A DNA stretch of 64,000 nucleotides. It comes from Steroidobacter denitrificans. GTDB lineage: Bacteria > Pseudomonadota > Gammaproteobacteria > Steroidobacterales > Steroidobacteraceae. The notes below the pieces were generated by a model. That model had not been told where the DNA came from and ran no database searches. It was given only the letters and a program-made list of their open reading frames with translations. The translations under genes were made by a program, and so were the position numbers. Where the stretch lies: contig NZ_CP011971.1 in assembly GCF_001579945.1 (NCBI RefSeq), positions 2,630,001 to 2,694,000 on the forward strand, read 5' to 3'. Shown here one piece after another: positions 1-8,701 of the stretch (position 1 is its first letter; each line of letters opens with the position of its first letter).

Positions 1-459
1 ATCGGCTTCGGCGCGGCAGGCGCGCTGCTCATGTTTTCCGCACCGGCGGGCTCCTGGCACCACTACCTCGGATTCATGTTTAGCGCGGTATTGCTGGGCC
101 TGGCCTTCCTGAGCCTGTCGATGCTGGTATCCGTACTTGCCGCGGATCGAGGGCGAGCAAGCGCCACGGCTATCGTGGTCTGGTTTTTTTTCGTGCTGGT
201 CTATGATCTGCTGTTGCTCGGCCTTCTGGTGGCCACGGGGGGACGCTTCGGTGCCGATGCGCTGCCCTACCTGCTGTTGCTGAATCCGGCCGATGTGTTC
301 CGTATCCTCAATATTTTCGGCATGGACGAAGTGCGAACATGGTACGGACTTACCCAGGTCTTTCCGCAAGGATGGGCGAGCCCGCTGCCGCTGGTGGCGG
401 TCATGCTTGGCTGGATCATCATCCCACTGGCGCTGGCCTCATGGAGATTCAGAAAATGA
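1..459 (+). CDS. nosY: NosY-type ABC transporter permease, C-terminal part
   Basis: This is the C-terminal part of a polytopic membrane protein whose 5' end lies outside the window; the frame is open from base 1. The visible 152 residues contain several hydrophobic helices and the segment LLLLNPADVFRILNIFGMDE, which resembles the C-terminal region of NosY. NosY is the permease of the NosDFY complex that supplies copper or sulfur to nitrous oxide reductase NosZ in the periplasm. The next gene is nosL, whose start codon overlaps this stop codon (ATGA, 456-459), as in nosRZDFYL clusters. The assignment rests on that context plus the motif similarity; the cluster upstream cannot be seen. Confidence 0.85.
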   Translation: MGFGAAGALLMFSAPAGSWHHYLGFMFSAVLLGLAFLSLSMLVSVLAADRGRASATAIVVWFFFVLVYDLLLLGLLVATGGRFGADALPYLLLLNPADVFRILNIFGMDEVRTWYGLTQVFPQGWASPLPLVAVMLGWIIIPLALASWRFRK

Positions 460-980
460 CACTGCATCATGCTCGTCACGCTCTTCTTGTGCTCATACTC
501 GCCGTCAGCAGCCTGCTGGCGGCCTGCGGCAATGGATCCCAGGCCGACAGAGGTCCCGTGACGATCACCGCCGATTCCTATTGCAGCCTGGATGGCATGG
601 CGCTTGCGGACTATCCGGGACCGAAGGCGCAGATTCATTATGCGCAGGGCGAACCGGACCTGTTCTGCGACACCGTGGAAATGTTCTCCATCTACCTGCA
701 GCCTGAACGGCAGCGTCCGATCGTCGCCATGTATGTACACGACATGGCTCGCAACGACTGGGATCATCCCACCGGCGACTGGATCGACGCCCGTACGGCC
801 TACTACGTGGCCGGATCCAGGCGGCGCGGCTCGATGGGACCGACATTTGCGTCCTTCGCACGGCAGTCGGATGCTGCCGCCTTTGCCGCGCGGGAAGGCG
901 GCAAGGTGCTCGCCTTCGATGAAATCACGCCCGAGCAGGTGATACTCGATGGCGGAGTGCTCAAGGATCGCGCCATGTAG
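456..980 (+). CDS. nosL: NosL copper chaperone lipoprotein
   Basis: The protein has 174 residues. It starts with a lipoprotein signal (hydrophobic segment about residues 9-23, lipobox LAAC with the lipidated Cys24). The mature part has a Cys-x-x-x-Gly-Met copper-binding segment (Cys43 to Met48) followed by ALADYPGPKAQIHY, typical of NosL. NosL is a periplasmic Cu(I)-binding lipoprotein that helps load copper into apo-NosZ. ATG 456 was chosen because it overlaps the nosY stop and directly precedes the signal peptide; an in-frame ATG at 441 would add five residues. Translational coupling to nosY is likely. The next gene lies on the opposite strand. Confidence 0.9.
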   Translation: MTLHHARHALLVLILAVSSLLAACGNGSQADRGPVTITADSYCSLDGMALADYPGPKAQIHYAQGEPDLFCDTVEMFSIYLQPERQRPIVAMYVHDMARNDWDHPTGDWIDARTAYYVAGSRRRGSMGPTFASFARQSDAAAFAAREGGKVLAFDEITPEQVILDGGVLKDRAM

Positions 981-1002
981 CGCCATCCGGGTTGCCTGTC
1001 GC

Positions 1003-2451
1003 TCAGGGTATCGCCAGCTCGCGCGCGACATCCTCTATGCGCTCGAGGCCGCGAATCTGTTCCACCAGAGCGTCGATGCGAGAGTCCGGCAGGAGATGCG
1101 AACAGAAGTTCCGGAACTTCCCCCGCACACTGTCCCAGGTGGCATGCGTCGCCTCGGTCCAAGGATCCCCATCCGCATATTCGGACTCGCAAGTGAACTC
1201 CTGACCCTTCGCCCACACCTTCATCGATGCAGGCGTCTTGCGAAAGCGGCGAATGCGGGTCTCGCGAAAAGCGTGCAGCACGTCGTCACGGGCCGACTCA
1301 TCCTCCGTAGTCACGATTCGCGAGGCCAGGTTCCATACTTCCGGGTCGGCGAGATTCTCTGGGGCGTACCATTGCGGTCCCGGCGTGCGTCCGAGCGCGG
1401 CGAGCGCCATTACGTACGGGATATTGAAAGCGCCGTTCAGCGGCGCGCGATGATCGGCGGCGATCGAGCGCGGCGGTTCACGAAAAATGCGCAACGCATA
1501 GCCCATCGGATGCATGCGAATCTCGATACGCTCGATGTCCTTCGCCGCAAGCTTTTCCTTGTGCATGAGGCGCCGTAGCATATCGATCGGGCCGGCCGTA
1601 TAGCGACAGGAGGGGTAATACTTGATGCAGGTCTCGAGGATCCACCACTTCTGCCCGAGTTCCTCCACCATCAACTCGTGATCGGTACTGAGGCTTCCCT
1701 GGGCGCGGATGAACCCTTCCCCGTCCAGACATTCCTGATCACCGACATAACCGCGTTCGGCCAGCGCCAAAGCCATCATCCCACCCAGTGCCGCCCCGGG
1801 ATAGTTCGCATACTTGAAGGACAGATGATCGAGACGCGTCGTCACCTTGCTGACGACCGGCGTCGGTGCCGTCCAGGCGGCCAGACCGAACATGTTGCGT
1901 AACTGCTCGCGCGAAAGCACGCCACGCACGGCCGCGGCGCTTGCCGCCGTGCCGAAGGCGGCAAAGCCCATACCGTTCACGCCAGCCCATTGAAAAGAGC
2001 CATCGGCTGCTTCGCCCAGCACGACCGACGCCAGATTGAGCCGTGCATTGATATCGAAACCGACCGCCATGCCAAGGATCAGATCCCTGCCTGATCGCCC
2101 GAGCCGCTGCGCCTCGGCGAGCGCGCCGGCGACGTTGAAGGCGGCAAAATGGCTGGAGGTGAAGAAGGTGTCGTCGGCGTCCAGCAGATTCATGATCTCG
2201 GCATTGGCCATCGCTGCATGCGCAGCAGGCACACGCTCCGACATGCCGAAAATACTCGCTTCCGCCGGACCGCCAAGGCCGCGTACGACATCGTGCATCA
2301 TGCGCGAGCGTTCGAGACCGCCCGCGGCAATCCCGCAGATGAGGGTGTCGAGAATCACGAGCTTCGTGTAATCCACAACCTCTGGCGGCAGACTTGAATA
2401 ACTCGTGCTGCCTACGAAGTCCGCCAACCGTGAAGTCACTCTATCCGTCAT
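1003..2451 (-). CDS. MmgE/PrpD family protein
   Basis: The protein has 482 residues, the usual length for the MmgE/PrpD family (2-methylcitrate dehydratase PrpD, cis-aconitate decarboxylase, iminodisuccinate epimerase). Family features include the N-terminal helical segment LDTLICGIAAGG, the segment SFKYANYPGAALGGMMALAL, and KYYPSCRYTAGPIDM in the C-terminal domain. The substrate cannot be assigned from sequence; family members act on small polycarboxylates. It begins 32 bp after the stop of the TonB-dependent receptor on the same strand, so it is probably the last gene of that operon. One inference is that the receptor and this enzyme handle the same carboxylate-type ligand. It is not accompanied by prpB or prpC, which argues against a standard methylcitrate cycle role. 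Confidence 0.85.
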   Translation of the reverse strand: MTDRVTSRLADFVGSTSYSSLPPEVVDYTKLVILDTLICGIAAGGLERSRMMHDVVRGLGGPAEASIFGMSERVPAAHAAMANAEIMNLLDADDTFFTSSHFAAFNVAGALAEAQRLGRSGRDLILGMAVGFDINARLNLASVVLGEAADGSFQWAGVNGMGFAAFGTAASAAAVRGVLSREQLRNMFGLAAWTAPTPVVSKVTTRLDHLSFKYANYPGAALGGMMALALAERGYVGDQECLDGEGFIRAQGSLSTDHELMVEELGQKWWILETCIKYYPSCRYTAGPIDMLRRLMHKEKLAAKDIERIEIRMHPMGYALRIFREPPRSIAADHRAPLNGAFNIPYVMALAALGRTPGPQWYAPENLADPEVWNLASRIVTTEDESARDDVLHAFRETRIRRFRKTPASMKVWAKGQEFTCESEYADGDPWTEATHATWDSVRGKFRNFCSHLLPDSRIDALVEQIRGLERIEDVARELAIP

Positions 2452-2483
2452 ATGGCAATCCTACGTTCAATATTCGCCTATGC

Positions 2484-4997
2484 TCAGTATTCGAAGTTCA
2501 GTTCGATCCCGTAACTTCGCGGTTCACCGAACAGCCCCACAGGCAGCCCGGCATCCCCGTGGAACAGGTAATATTCTTCATCGGTTAAGTTCTTGCCAAA
2601 GACCGACAGTCGCCATCGGCCGCCGCTGAGCGGAATCTCCGTGAGCATCAGGCGCGCATCCAGCAGACCGTAAGAGCCGATGACATAGCGGGCATCCGCC
2701 GCTGCCACGTTCTTTTTGGTCTGGTAAAAATATTCGACCGAGGCGGTCAACCTGCCGATCGGCGTGGCCGGAAATTCATACTGAAGACTACCCGTCACCG
2801 TATGCTCCGGCGCCTCGACGAAGCTGTAGCGGCTGGTGATGTCGGCACCGAAAGGATCCAGGATTTCGTCGTAACCGGCATCCAGCCACGCGTAACTCAG
2901 GCCGGCCGTCAGCTCGTTTGTCGGCCGCGCGACCATGTCAAGTTCGAGCCCCTGAATCGTCGCCTTGCCGGCGTTGAACACGTCGGTGAGTCGGAAATTA
3001 TTCGGATCGACCTGCACAGTGACCTGGTTGTCCTGGTAGTCCGAATAGAAGCCGGCGACATTGACTCGCAGCCGATTGTCGAACCAACTCGACTTCATCC
3101 CCAACTCGAAGGCATCGAGTGTTTCTTCGCCGAAACCTTCATTGAAGCGCGCGATCGTGCTTGCGCGCACATTGAAGCCGCCGGTCTTGTAGCCCCGGGC
3201 GTAGCGGGCGTACAGATTTACGTCATCTGTCACGTCATAGCCGATGACGAAGCCGGGACTCACATTCGAGCCGCTCCTATCGCCGCTGCCTGGAGGATAG
3301 ACGATAGGAGTACCGCCTCCTGGAATCTCACTCTGCACGAGCGTCGCCTTTCGTTGATCGCGGGACCAGCGAACGCTCGGTGTCATGTACAGCTTTTGCA
3401 GAGAGGCAGGACGGTAGGTTGCCTGACCGTACGCGGCGTACGCCTTGTTGTCTGCTGTTACCGTGCGCGCGGTAGTGGGATACATCGGGATACCGAATAC
3501 GGCCTGATCGAAGGAATCGGCGCTTTCGTCCAGGTAATAGACGCCAAGCACATACTGCAAACGGTCATTCATCGCCTCGCCGATCGCCTGCAATTCCTGG
3601 CTGAACTGCTCCTGGGACTGGATGAAATCGTTAGTGATGAATGCGAATGGACCCAGGACACCGCTCAAATAGTGCTGGGTATTGATTGCGTCCAGTTCCC
3701 TGTAGCCGGTGATCGATTTGAGAGTCAATCCTTCGACGGGCTGAAAGCTGGCGGTGATATTGTGACCCTGCACAGTCGCCTTGTTGCGCGGCAGGTTGCG
3801 TTCGGCGGGCGAACCCTGCGACGGCCGCACCGGATCTGCCGGATAAAGGTTGGGGGTATAAGCAAGAAACCCCGGGGTATCCGCGATCTCCGAGCGATCG
3901 TAGGTGTAGCGGATATCGACGGCGTCACTCGGTACCCAGCGTGCGCCTGCGCGATACGCGTCGCGTCGCTGATCGCCATAGCGACTCGCACCGGTGCCGA
4001 GATTCTTGACGAAACCGTTCTTTTCCGAATGCGTGTAGGCGAATTCCATCGCAAGTTCGTCGCCGACGGGAATGTTCAGACGGGTACGCGTGCGGATTTG
4101 ATCGTAGTTGCCGAAGGCGACGCTTTGCCTGGCGCTGAAGGCGCCGAGTTCCGGGGCGCGAGTAATGTAGTTGATAGCGCCACCGGTGGCATTGCGCCCA
4201 TAGAGCGAACCCTGCGGTCCGCGCAGCACTTCGATCCGTTGCAGATCGGCGACTTCGGCCGAAAGGCCCTGGCTGCGACCGATATACACCCCATCGATAT
4301 AGATGGCGACGCTCGGATCCTGTGTAAACTGATCGTCCAGATTACCGACGCCACGGATGAATACTTGCGCCGTGGTGGCACTATTGGGATGAGGCACGAT
4401 CTGCAGGTTCGGCACTTCCGCGCGCAGGCCATCGATGCCGTTGATGCCTTTCGCCTCGAGCATATCCGCAGTCAGCGCCACGATCGAAATCGGCGTATCT
4501 TGCAGCGACTCCTCGCGCTTCTGTGCAGTGACGATGATCTCTTCGAGCTGCGCATGGGACGCAGCTGCCGGCTGCGCCGCCGCGGGTGCCGGCAAGCTCT
4601 GTGGCGCTTGTGCCGGTGTCTGTACCTGTGCCAGGATCACCACCGACGAGGCACCGGTCATGGTGTACTCCAGTCCGGAAGCTGCCAGCAACTGATGCAG
4701 CGCCTCTTCGGGAGTGTAGCTACCGCTGAGACCGTCGGTTCTGGCACCACCTATGTCGCCGGACGATGCCACCAACTGCATGCCGGCTTGTTCGGCAAAC
4801 GCCACCAGTCCGGTCGCCAGCTCCTGCGGACGGATGTCGAACACGGTCTTGGCCGTCGCCGGCACCTGCGCCTGTACCGATGCTGGCAGAGCATCGGCAG
4901 CTATACCGATCATGGCAAGCCAGAGAAAGCCGGCCAGGCGTCGGCGGGGAAATGATCCAGCCAGAGTTCGAAATTCGCTGCTGCAGAAATTAGGCAT
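2484..4997 (-). CDS. TonB-dependent outer-membrane receptor with N-terminal STN signalling domain
   Basis: The protein has 837 residues. The order is: signal peptide (about 1-44), STN (secretin/TonB short N-terminal) domain at about 50-102, a Pro/Ala/Gln-rich linker, a TonB-box-like region before EEIIVTAQKREESLQDTPIS, plug domain (VFIRGVGNLDDQF, IEVLRGPQGSLYGRNATGGA), then a 22-strand type barrel ending in Phe/Tyr residues (NFEY). ATG 4997 precedes the signal peptide and has AAGGG upstream; the open frame extends to 5117 but those residues do not look like a secretion signal. The STN domain, the adjacent FecR and the ECF sigma factor indicate a FecA-type transducing receptor. The ligand is unknown. 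The plug resembles receptors common in sphingomonads and Steroidobacter-like bacteria, many of which are not siderophore receptors. Confidence 0.92.
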   Translation of the reverse strand: MPNFCSSEFRTLAGSFPRRRLAGFLWLAMIGIAADALPASVQAQVPATAKTVFDIRPQELATGLVAFAEQAGMQLVASSGDIGGARTDGLSGSYTPEEALHQLLAASGLEYTMTGASSVVILAQVQTPAQAPQSLPAPAAAQPAAASHAQLEEIIVTAQKREESLQDTPISIVALTADMLEAKGINGIDGLRAEVPNLQIVPHPNSATTAQVFIRGVGNLDDQFTQDPSVAIYIDGVYIGRSQGLSAEVADLQRIEVLRGPQGSLYGRNATGGAINYITRAPELGAFSARQSVAFGNYDQIRTRTRLNIPVGDELAMEFAYTHSEKNGFVKNLGTGASRYGDQRRDAYRAGARWVPSDAVDIRYTYDRSEIADTPGFLAYTPNLYPADPVRPSQGSPAERNLPRNKATVQGHNITASFQPVEGLTLKSITGYRELDAINTQHYLSGVLGPFAFITNDFIQSQEQFSQELQAIGEAMNDRLQYVLGVYYLDESADSFDQAVFGIPMYPTTARTVTADNKAYAAYGQATYRPASLQKLYMTPSVRWSRDQRKATLVQSEIPGGGTPIVYPPGSGDRSGSNVSPGFVIGYDVTDDVNLYARYARGYKTGGFNVRASTIARFNEGFGEETLDAFELGMKSSWFDNRLRVNVAGFYSDYQDNQVTVQVDPNNFRLTDVFNAGKATIQGLELDMVARPTNELTAGLSYAWLDAGYDEILDPFGADITSRYSFVEAPEHTVTGSLQYEFPATPIGRLTASVEYFYQTKKNVAAADARYVIGSYGLLDARLMLTEIPLSGGRWRLSVFGKNLTDEEYYLFHGDAGLPVGLFGEPRSYGIELNFEY

Positions 4998-5117
4998 GGA
5001 ACACCCTTGTCGATTGGAGTAGTTATAAATACACATGCGTTGTTCCGGTCGGCGCAGACGATAATGAGGCCGCCCTTGAATAACGAACCAGGTTCTCGTT
5101 TTGGGAATGGAGAGCAC

Positions 5118-5498
5118 TCAACGGTTGCGCTGGCTCGCACCGGCAGCGGCGACCACCACGGTACGTGGACCGACGAACTCGATGTTGAAACCGGTTTCCA
5201 CCAGCAGGGCCAGGGTGGCGGCGGCGATGGTGTAGGTGCCGTAGATGCCCGGCGAGTGGTATTCCTGCAGCAGGTCGGTGCGAAAAATGATCTGCAGATC
5301 CGCCTGCTCGGCATAGGCAAGCAGCGCAGTGCTCAGCTGCTGCGGTGGAATCGAAAAGAAGTGCAGTTCGTCGCCCAGCGCCTCCATGGCCTGAAAATCG
5401 GCATCCGGCGTCGTTGTTGATACAGCTACGCACCACGGCAGGCACAGTATCGCCGCCGCTAGGCGCCGCCTCCGCCGGCCTCGCTCAGTGCTGGACAT
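5118..5498 (-). CDS. Free-standing STN-domain protein
   Basis: This small protein has 126 residues. After an Arg-rich start and a hydrophobic export segment (LAAAILCLPWCVAVS), it consists almost entirely of one secretin/TonB short N-terminal domain: FFSIPPQQLSTALLAYAEQADLQIIF followed by the second half ending in NIEFVGPRTVVV. It has no plug or barrel. It overlaps the end of fecR by 14 bp and lies 120 bp upstream of the receptor, which has its own STN domain. It could be a periplasmic partner or competitor in the FecR-receptor interaction. That role is inference; the fold assignment is firm from the sequence pattern. Confidence 0.8.
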   Translation of the reverse strand: MSSTERGRRRRRLAAAILCLPWCVAVSTTTPDADFQAMEALGDELHFFSIPPQQLSTALLAYAEQADLQIIFRTDLLQEYHSPGIYGTYTIAAATLALLVETGFNIEFVGPRTVVVAAAGASQRNR

Positions 5499-6474
5499 CG
5501 GCCCGCCGCAATACCCAGTCGGTGCCGCTGTCGTCGAGTGTGATCGCAGAAACGTTCTGCAGCGCTTTCAGCCATTCCTCGATACCCTGCACGCCGACGG
5601 TACCGGTGACACGCAGCGATTTCAGCGCGTCGTTGTCGATCACCACCAAGTGCGGCGAATAGCGGTTGATATCCGCTACAACCGCTGCCAGCGGACGATC
5701 GATGAAAGTCAGTACGCCCCGGGACCAGGCCCCCACCCGTGCCGGGTTGATCGCCCGCACCGGACCCACTCCGGCGCTCGCCGAATAGGTCACCTCGCGC
5801 CCCAGCGGCAGCTGCACCGGTGCTGCATCCGCCCCGCTCAAGCCGACCTCCACCAATCCCTCGGCGACACCGACGGTGACACCCTCGGTGCCCCGGCGCA
5901 CGCTGAATACGGTACCCAGCACTCGGGCGTAACCGCCGCCGGCCTCTACCACGAACGGTCGCTCCGGCTGCCGAGTCACCTTGAGCAAAATTTCGCCATC
6001 GACCAAGACGACGCGCCGCGTCTCGGCGCGGTATTCGACCGCGACGCTGCTCGCGCCGCCGAGCGTCATCTCCGAACCATCGAGTAGCTCGATGCGACGA
6101 ATCTCGCCCACCGCAGTGGCATAACGCTCCAACTGCGGTGTATCCGGCCAGGGCGCATTCGTGCGAATCCCCACGCCGACCGCCACCATCAACAGCAGCA
6201 CCGCCGCGGTCCACAGCATTCTCGCCAGCGGCATACGCGGCGTCGGCGCAGCAGATTCCGATGGTGCAACAGCGGGCGTCGATGGTGTAGCGGCGAGCGC
6301 CGCCGGATTGCCGGCGTGCCAGCAATGTTGCATACGCTCGAAAGCCCGACGGTTATCATCGCAGGCATCGATCCAATCGAGAGCGGCATCGAGCTCCTCG
6401 GCTTTGACGTCCGGCTCCTGCAGCTTCAGGAACCAGAAGGCCGCCTGCTCGTCGCGGTTGCCGTAAAGGTTCAT
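5485..6474 (-). CDS. FecR family anti-sigma / signal transducer
   Basis: The protein has 329 residues. The cytoplasmic N-terminal part (QAAFWFLKLQEPDV...) is a DUF4880-type anti-sigma region with WIDACDDNRRAFERM. A single membrane helix lies at about 86-103, followed by the periplasmic FecR domain (GEIRRIELLDGSEMTLGGAS...) and a C-terminal STN-like/DUF4974-type segment (LTFIDRPLAAVVADINRY, then the last 70 residues). FecR proteins pass the receptor signal through the inner membrane to the ECF sigma factor. Its start overlaps the sigma factor stop (ATGA, 6471-6474), so the two are probably co-translated. Its C-terminus overlaps the STN-protein gene. Confidence 0.9.
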   Translation of the reverse strand: MNLYGNRDEQAAFWFLKLQEPDVKAEELDAALDWIDACDDNRRAFERMQHCWHAGNPAALAATPSTPAVAPSESAAPTPRMPLARMLWTAAVLLLMVAVGVGIRTNAPWPDTPQLERYATAVGEIRRIELLDGSEMTLGGASSVAVEYRAETRRVVLVDGEILLKVTRQPERPFVVEAGGGYARVLGTVFSVRRGTEGVTVGVAEGLVEVGLSGADAAPVQLPLGREVTYSASAGVGPVRAINPARVGAWSRGVLTFIDRPLAAVVADINRYSPHLVVIDNDALKSLRVTGTVGVQGIEEWLKALQNVSAITLDDSGTDWVLRRADVQH

Positions 6475-7106
6475 GGCGTGTCCCCCGCTCCTTCCAGACG
6501 CGTCGCACAGTAATGCAGGGCGCGCAGGACATATTTGCGCACCATGCTTTCCGTCACTGCCATCCTAGCGGCGATCTCTCGGTATTCGAGTCCCTCGAAC
6601 TTGTAACAGACGAAGGCATACTCGCAGCGCGGCGGCAATTCCTGCAGCAGTTGCCGCAGTTGCGCCAGCTGCTGTTGCGCCGCCACGATCCGCTCCGGCG
6701 AGGCTGCTTCGTCCACCCAAGCATCAACGACAGCGTCTCCATCGGGATGCGCCGCTGCCCGTTGCCGCGCACGTAACCGATCGGTGGCGATATTGCGCGC
6801 GGCGACGAACAGCAGCGCCCGCAAGTCGCGGTCGAGCAGCTCGCTGCGCCGTTGATATAGCCGAAAAATCGCGTCCTGAGCCACATCCTGGGCCTCCGCT
6901 TCGGAACCAAGCCGGGCACGCAGAAAACGCACCAGGCGAATCCGCTCGACCCGGAACAGCTCTCGCAACCGGACGCCGATGGCATCCTCCGACACCTCCC
7001 GCTCACGAGCGGACCGGCGCGGGAACGCCAGTACCACCCGGGAACCGGACGGCGTATCGCCGAGTTCATCAGGCTGGCCTGGCTCGTCGGACTCGGAATC
7101 AGGCAT
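6471..7106 (-). CDS. ECF sigma-70 factor (FecI-like)
   Basis: This is a 211-residue ECF sigma factor. Region 2 is seen as RLVRFLRARLGSEAEAQDVAQDAIFRLYQ, region 4 as LPPRCEYAFVCYKFEGLEYREIAARM with the helix-turn-helix ending in VRKYVLRALHYC. These match iron-starvation/FecI-type sigma factors paired with FecR. ATG 7106 was chosen because GGGAG lies 5 bp upstream; an in-frame ATG at 7121 would add five residues and has a poorer ribosome site. It heads a five-gene minus-strand set (sigma, FecR, STN protein, receptor, MmgE/PrpD). The first three genes overlap. Confidence 0.92.
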   Translation of the reverse strand: MPDSESDEPGQPDELGDTPSGSRVVLAFPRRSAREREVSEDAIGVRLRELFRVERIRLVRFLRARLGSEAEAQDVAQDAIFRLYQRRSELLDRDLRALLFVAARNIATDRLRARQRAAAHPDGDAVVDAWVDEAASPERIVAAQQQLAQLRQLLQELPPRCEYAFVCYKFEGLEYREIAARMAVTESMVRKYVLRALHYCATRLEGAGDTP

Positions 7107-7164
7107 GAGCACTCCCGTCATGCCGATAGAACGAAACCGATGTCGATTATGGGAATCCGGGAGG

Positions 7165-7374
7165 ATGGATGGGATTCTTTATCTGACCGAAGAAAGGATC
7201 GCTGAATATGCACGAATTCGCTCCATGCTGGAGATTCGCGGCACGCCCATCGGTCCCAACGACATGTGGATCGCCGCTCCGGCGCTCGTCGAGGATGCGC
7301 TGTTGATCTCCGCCAATACGCGAGAATTCGCACAGCTCCCAGAGGTTAGAGTGCAGAACTGGCTCGCTGTTTGA
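7165..7374 (+). pseudogene. VapC-type PIN toxin remnant
   Basis: The 69-residue frame retains only the C-terminal third of a PIN-domain toxin. The segment RGTPIGPNDMWIAAPALVEDALLISANTREFAQLPEVRVQNW matches the end of VapC/FitB toxins, including the conserved Asp of GPND and the Asn-Thr-Arg-Glu-Phe motif. The N-terminal half with the first catalytic Asp is absent, and there is no antitoxin gene upstream: that DNA is the start of the ECF sigma gene on the other strand. I read it as the leftover of a vapBC module truncated by deletion. Function is unlikely. Confidence 0.75.
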
Positions 7375-7427
7375 TCAGCGGCATTCCACAAAACATCCGT
7401 TGATCCGGCCACCATGGTGCAAGCCGC

Positions 7428-8696
7428 TCACGGCTCCATGGCACGCGCCCACACCCGTAGCACGCGCACGATGTTGGCCAGCAGCCAGCCGAACTCGACC
7501 AGCATCGCCGCGCCGGCGATCCGGCCGGCCTGCGGCAGAAAGACCGCCACCAGGAGAATGATCAGCACGGCGCCATGCAGGCGCAGTTGCGCTTGGATCG
7601 GCGCCTCGGGCAACAGTTTTTTCACGTTCGCCACCTTCACACGCGCCTCGGTCAGATGCAGCCAGACGAGGAAAGGCACGATCTTGTAAAGCATGGCGCT
7701 GATGGCACTGGCGAAGCCGCCATGCAGGATCAGTACACCGGCCAGTACCGGCCAATGCGGCGCATCGGAAACGAACGAGGCGAGTAGCGCCAGCAACCCA
7801 CCGATGCTCGCCGCCATCGCCAGACGGAAGGTGCGCGACGAGGCGTCCGGGACGGTGCGACGCGTGCGTAACAGCAGGTTCAGCGTCGTGCCGGCGTAGG
7901 CGCCGGCGAGGACCAGCAGCGCCAGAGCGACGGCGAGGATGAGCGGATCGAAGCCGCTCAGCATCGCCCCGGTCCATAGCAGCAGCACCGTCAGCACGGT
8001 GGGCGCCCATAAAGACGTGAATCGAGCGGGATAGACCGGCGTGACCTGGAACATCGGCACGACCACCCAGCTGGTGGCCGCCAGCAACAAGCCGCCCCAG
8101 CCCAGCCATCCCCATCCGGCATGCAGGTTCACCAAGCTCGTCAGCTCGACCGGCATGCTGAAGCCACCGGCAAGGAGCCAGGCCAGGAGCAGTCCGAGCA
8201 CAGTGGTCACGACCAATCCCGTGAGCGCCAGACGTAAATCGCGCTGTGTACGGCTCCCGGGTTGCGCTTGCGGTGCCCGTCGCAGGGCGGCCGCGGCAGC
8301 GTACAGGAAGAACGCCAGGCCGAGGCCGAGCAGCGTCGCGCCGGCGACGAGAATACCGGGCTGACCACGGCCCAACCCCCAGCACAGGCCGACCGCGCCG
8401 GCGCTCGTCGTCCCATGGGTAAAAGCCGCGATGCGCAATGGCGCCGAGAAAGATGCACCGGCTACTACCGGTAAGATCTGTAGCAGGGCCCCGAGCATCA
8501 CCTGCAGCATGAAACCCACGGTGAACAAATGGACCGCGGCGAGCGCCCCCGGCGTCCAGCGCGACACCAGCACGGCATCGTCGATCAGCAGCAGCAACCC
8601 GGCCATCATGCCGAACAGCGGTGCCGTAAGAAAAAAACGCATCGGCACCGACAGCGGCGGCATCGCCTCGTAGGCGAGCCGGGGGATCTTGCTCAT
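7428..8696 (-). CDS. NnrS-like polytopic membrane protein
   Basis: The protein has 422 residues with about 11-12 hydrophobic helices and no large soluble domain. Conserved-looking histidines sit at helix edges: AVHLFTVGFMLQVMLGALLQ, FTHGTTSAG, LVNLHAGWGWLGW and SAISAMLYKIVPFLVWLHL. The pattern recalls NnrS and heme-copper-oxidase subunit I-like membrane proteins, some of which lie near denitrification genes; the nos genes 6 kb away fit loosely. I cannot assign a substrate or cofactor. ATG 8696 (MSKIPRLAYEAM) was preferred over the open extension to 8813, whose Arg-rich residues look non-coding. It ends close to the VapC remnant. Confidence 0.7.
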   Translation of the reverse strand: MSKIPRLAYEAMPPLSVPMRFFLTAPLFGMMAGLLLLIDDAVLVSRWTPGALAAVHLFTVGFMLQVMLGALLQILPVVAGASFSAPLRIAAFTHGTTSAGAVGLCWGLGRGQPGILVAGATLLGLGLAFFLYAAAAALRRAPQAQPGSRTQRDLRLALTGLVVTTVLGLLLAWLLAGGFSMPVELTSLVNLHAGWGWLGWGGLLLAATSWVVVPMFQVTPVYPARFTSLWAPTVLTVLLLWTGAMLSGFDPLILAVALALLVLAGAYAGTTLNLLLRTRRTVPDASSRTFRLAMAASIGGLLALLASFVSDAPHWPVLAGVLILHGGFASAISAMLYKIVPFLVWLHLTEARVKVANVKKLLPEAPIQAQLRLHGAVLIILLVAVFLPQAGRIAGAAMLVEFGWLLANIVRVLRVWARAMEP

Positions 8697-8701
8697 CCGT
8701 A

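Noticed and set aside
2802..4955. Very long open frame on the plus strand opposite the TonB receptor
   Set aside because: It mirrors the receptor codons in a GC-rich gene, has no domain and no ribosome site; the minus-strand protein has all receptor motifs.
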